Shown piece after piece: positions 32,881 through 33,070 of a DNA stretch of 33,070 bases. Source of the DNA: Pseudomonas sp. S37. Lineage in GTDB: Bacteria > Pseudomonadota > Gammaproteobacteria > Pseudomonadales > Pseudomonadaceae. Below the pieces are notes generated by a model. It saw only the letters and a program-made list of their open reading frames with translations, made no database searches and was not told the origin of the DNA. The first letter of the stretch is position 1, and each line of letters starts with the position of its first letter. The position numbers and the translations under genes were made by a program. Where the stretch lies: positions 1-33,070 of the forward strand of contig NZ_JACVZC010000066.1 in the NCBI RefSeq assembly GCF_016658545.1, given 5' to 3'.

Positions 32881-33070
32881 TTGTACCGCGTCGCCTGCTT
32901 CGCGGGTGAGCCCGCTCCTACATGGGGCGGCGTTTGCCTGAAGGCTTGCGCTGCACCTTGTAGGAGCGGCTTTAGCCGCGAACACCGGCAAAGCCGGTGC
33001 CCTCGACCGTGTCGCCTGCTTCGCGGGTGAACCCGCTCCTACATGGGGCGGCGTTTGCCTGAAGGCTTGC
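32881..33070. repeat. REP array with a direct repeat of period 121 bp
   Basis: Three REP units follow fptX, with cores at about 32901-32920, 32959-32981 and 33021-33041. The outer two face one way and the middle one is inverted. The stretch 32885-32949 recurs at 33006-33070 with two mismatches, an offset of 121 bases. The middle unit has GGCTTTAGCC instead of GGGTTCACCC, a compensatory change that keeps its inner dyad, and is followed by a small hairpin CACCGGC-AAA-GCCGGTG. The array runs off the window, so its full extent is unknown. Confidence 0.85.

Noticed and set aside
1..33070. CRISPR arrays, tRNA or rRNA genes, transposases
   Set aside because: The only repeated sequences are REP units and regulatory sites; no regularly spaced repeats, tRNA-like cloverleaf or transposase motif was found by eye. 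A tRNAscan or ISfinder search would be needed to exclude small remnants.

Overview
The window looks like chromosomal DNA of a Pseudomonas, most likely of the P. putida group. The evidence is the high-GC coding style, the perfect inverted pairs of a REP-type element with the core GGAGCGGGTTnACCCGCGAA (14-87, 4434-4511, and an array after 32881), and the gene content. The species cannot be fixed from this sequence.

Left part (165-6128): a pentonate catabolic locus. An IlvD/Edd-type sugar-acid dehydratase is transcribed leftward. Divergent from it are an MFS sugar-acid permease, an AraD1/GguC-type FAH-fold dehydratase and an alpha-ketoglutarate semialdehyde dehydrogenase. Together they could import an aldopentonate (L-arabinonate or similar) and convert it to alpha-ketoglutarate without phosphorylation. 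The divergent promoter region carries two copies of TAGTATTACTA, which fits the TNGTNNNACNA operator of FadR-type GntR repressors. No regulator gene and no sugar dehydrogenase or lactonase is present in the window.

Middle (6129-8004): a visibly AT-richer island with an orphan type VI secretion hcp gene broken by a frameshift, a DUF4225-type protein with a paired hydrophobic stretch, and a small membrane protein. The three overlap like one transcript and resemble an Hcp-linked effector/immunity cassette that has lost its carrier.

Right part (8005-32875): a complete pyochelin locus in the order known from P. aeruginosa. On the minus strand, pchDCBA makes and activates salicylate. On the plus strand are pchR (AraC-type activator), pchEFGHI (two NRPSs, thiazolinyl reductase, two ABC half-transporters) and fptABCX (TonB receptor, small membrane protein, PepSY membrane protein, MFS permease). 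Most neighbours overlap by 1-4 bases. Both NRPS adenylation domains read as cysteine-specific. PchE carries the long insertion expected for epimerisation, which points to pyochelin rather than enantio-pyochelin. A 33-bp element, repeated upstream of pchD, pchE and fptA in the same orientation relative to transcription, is a strong candidate for the PchR box. Fur-like boxes accompany it at each promoter. The right edge (32876-33070) is a REP array containing a roughly 65-bp direct repeat with a 121-bp period.

No tRNA, rRNA, CRISPR array, transposase or integrase was seen.
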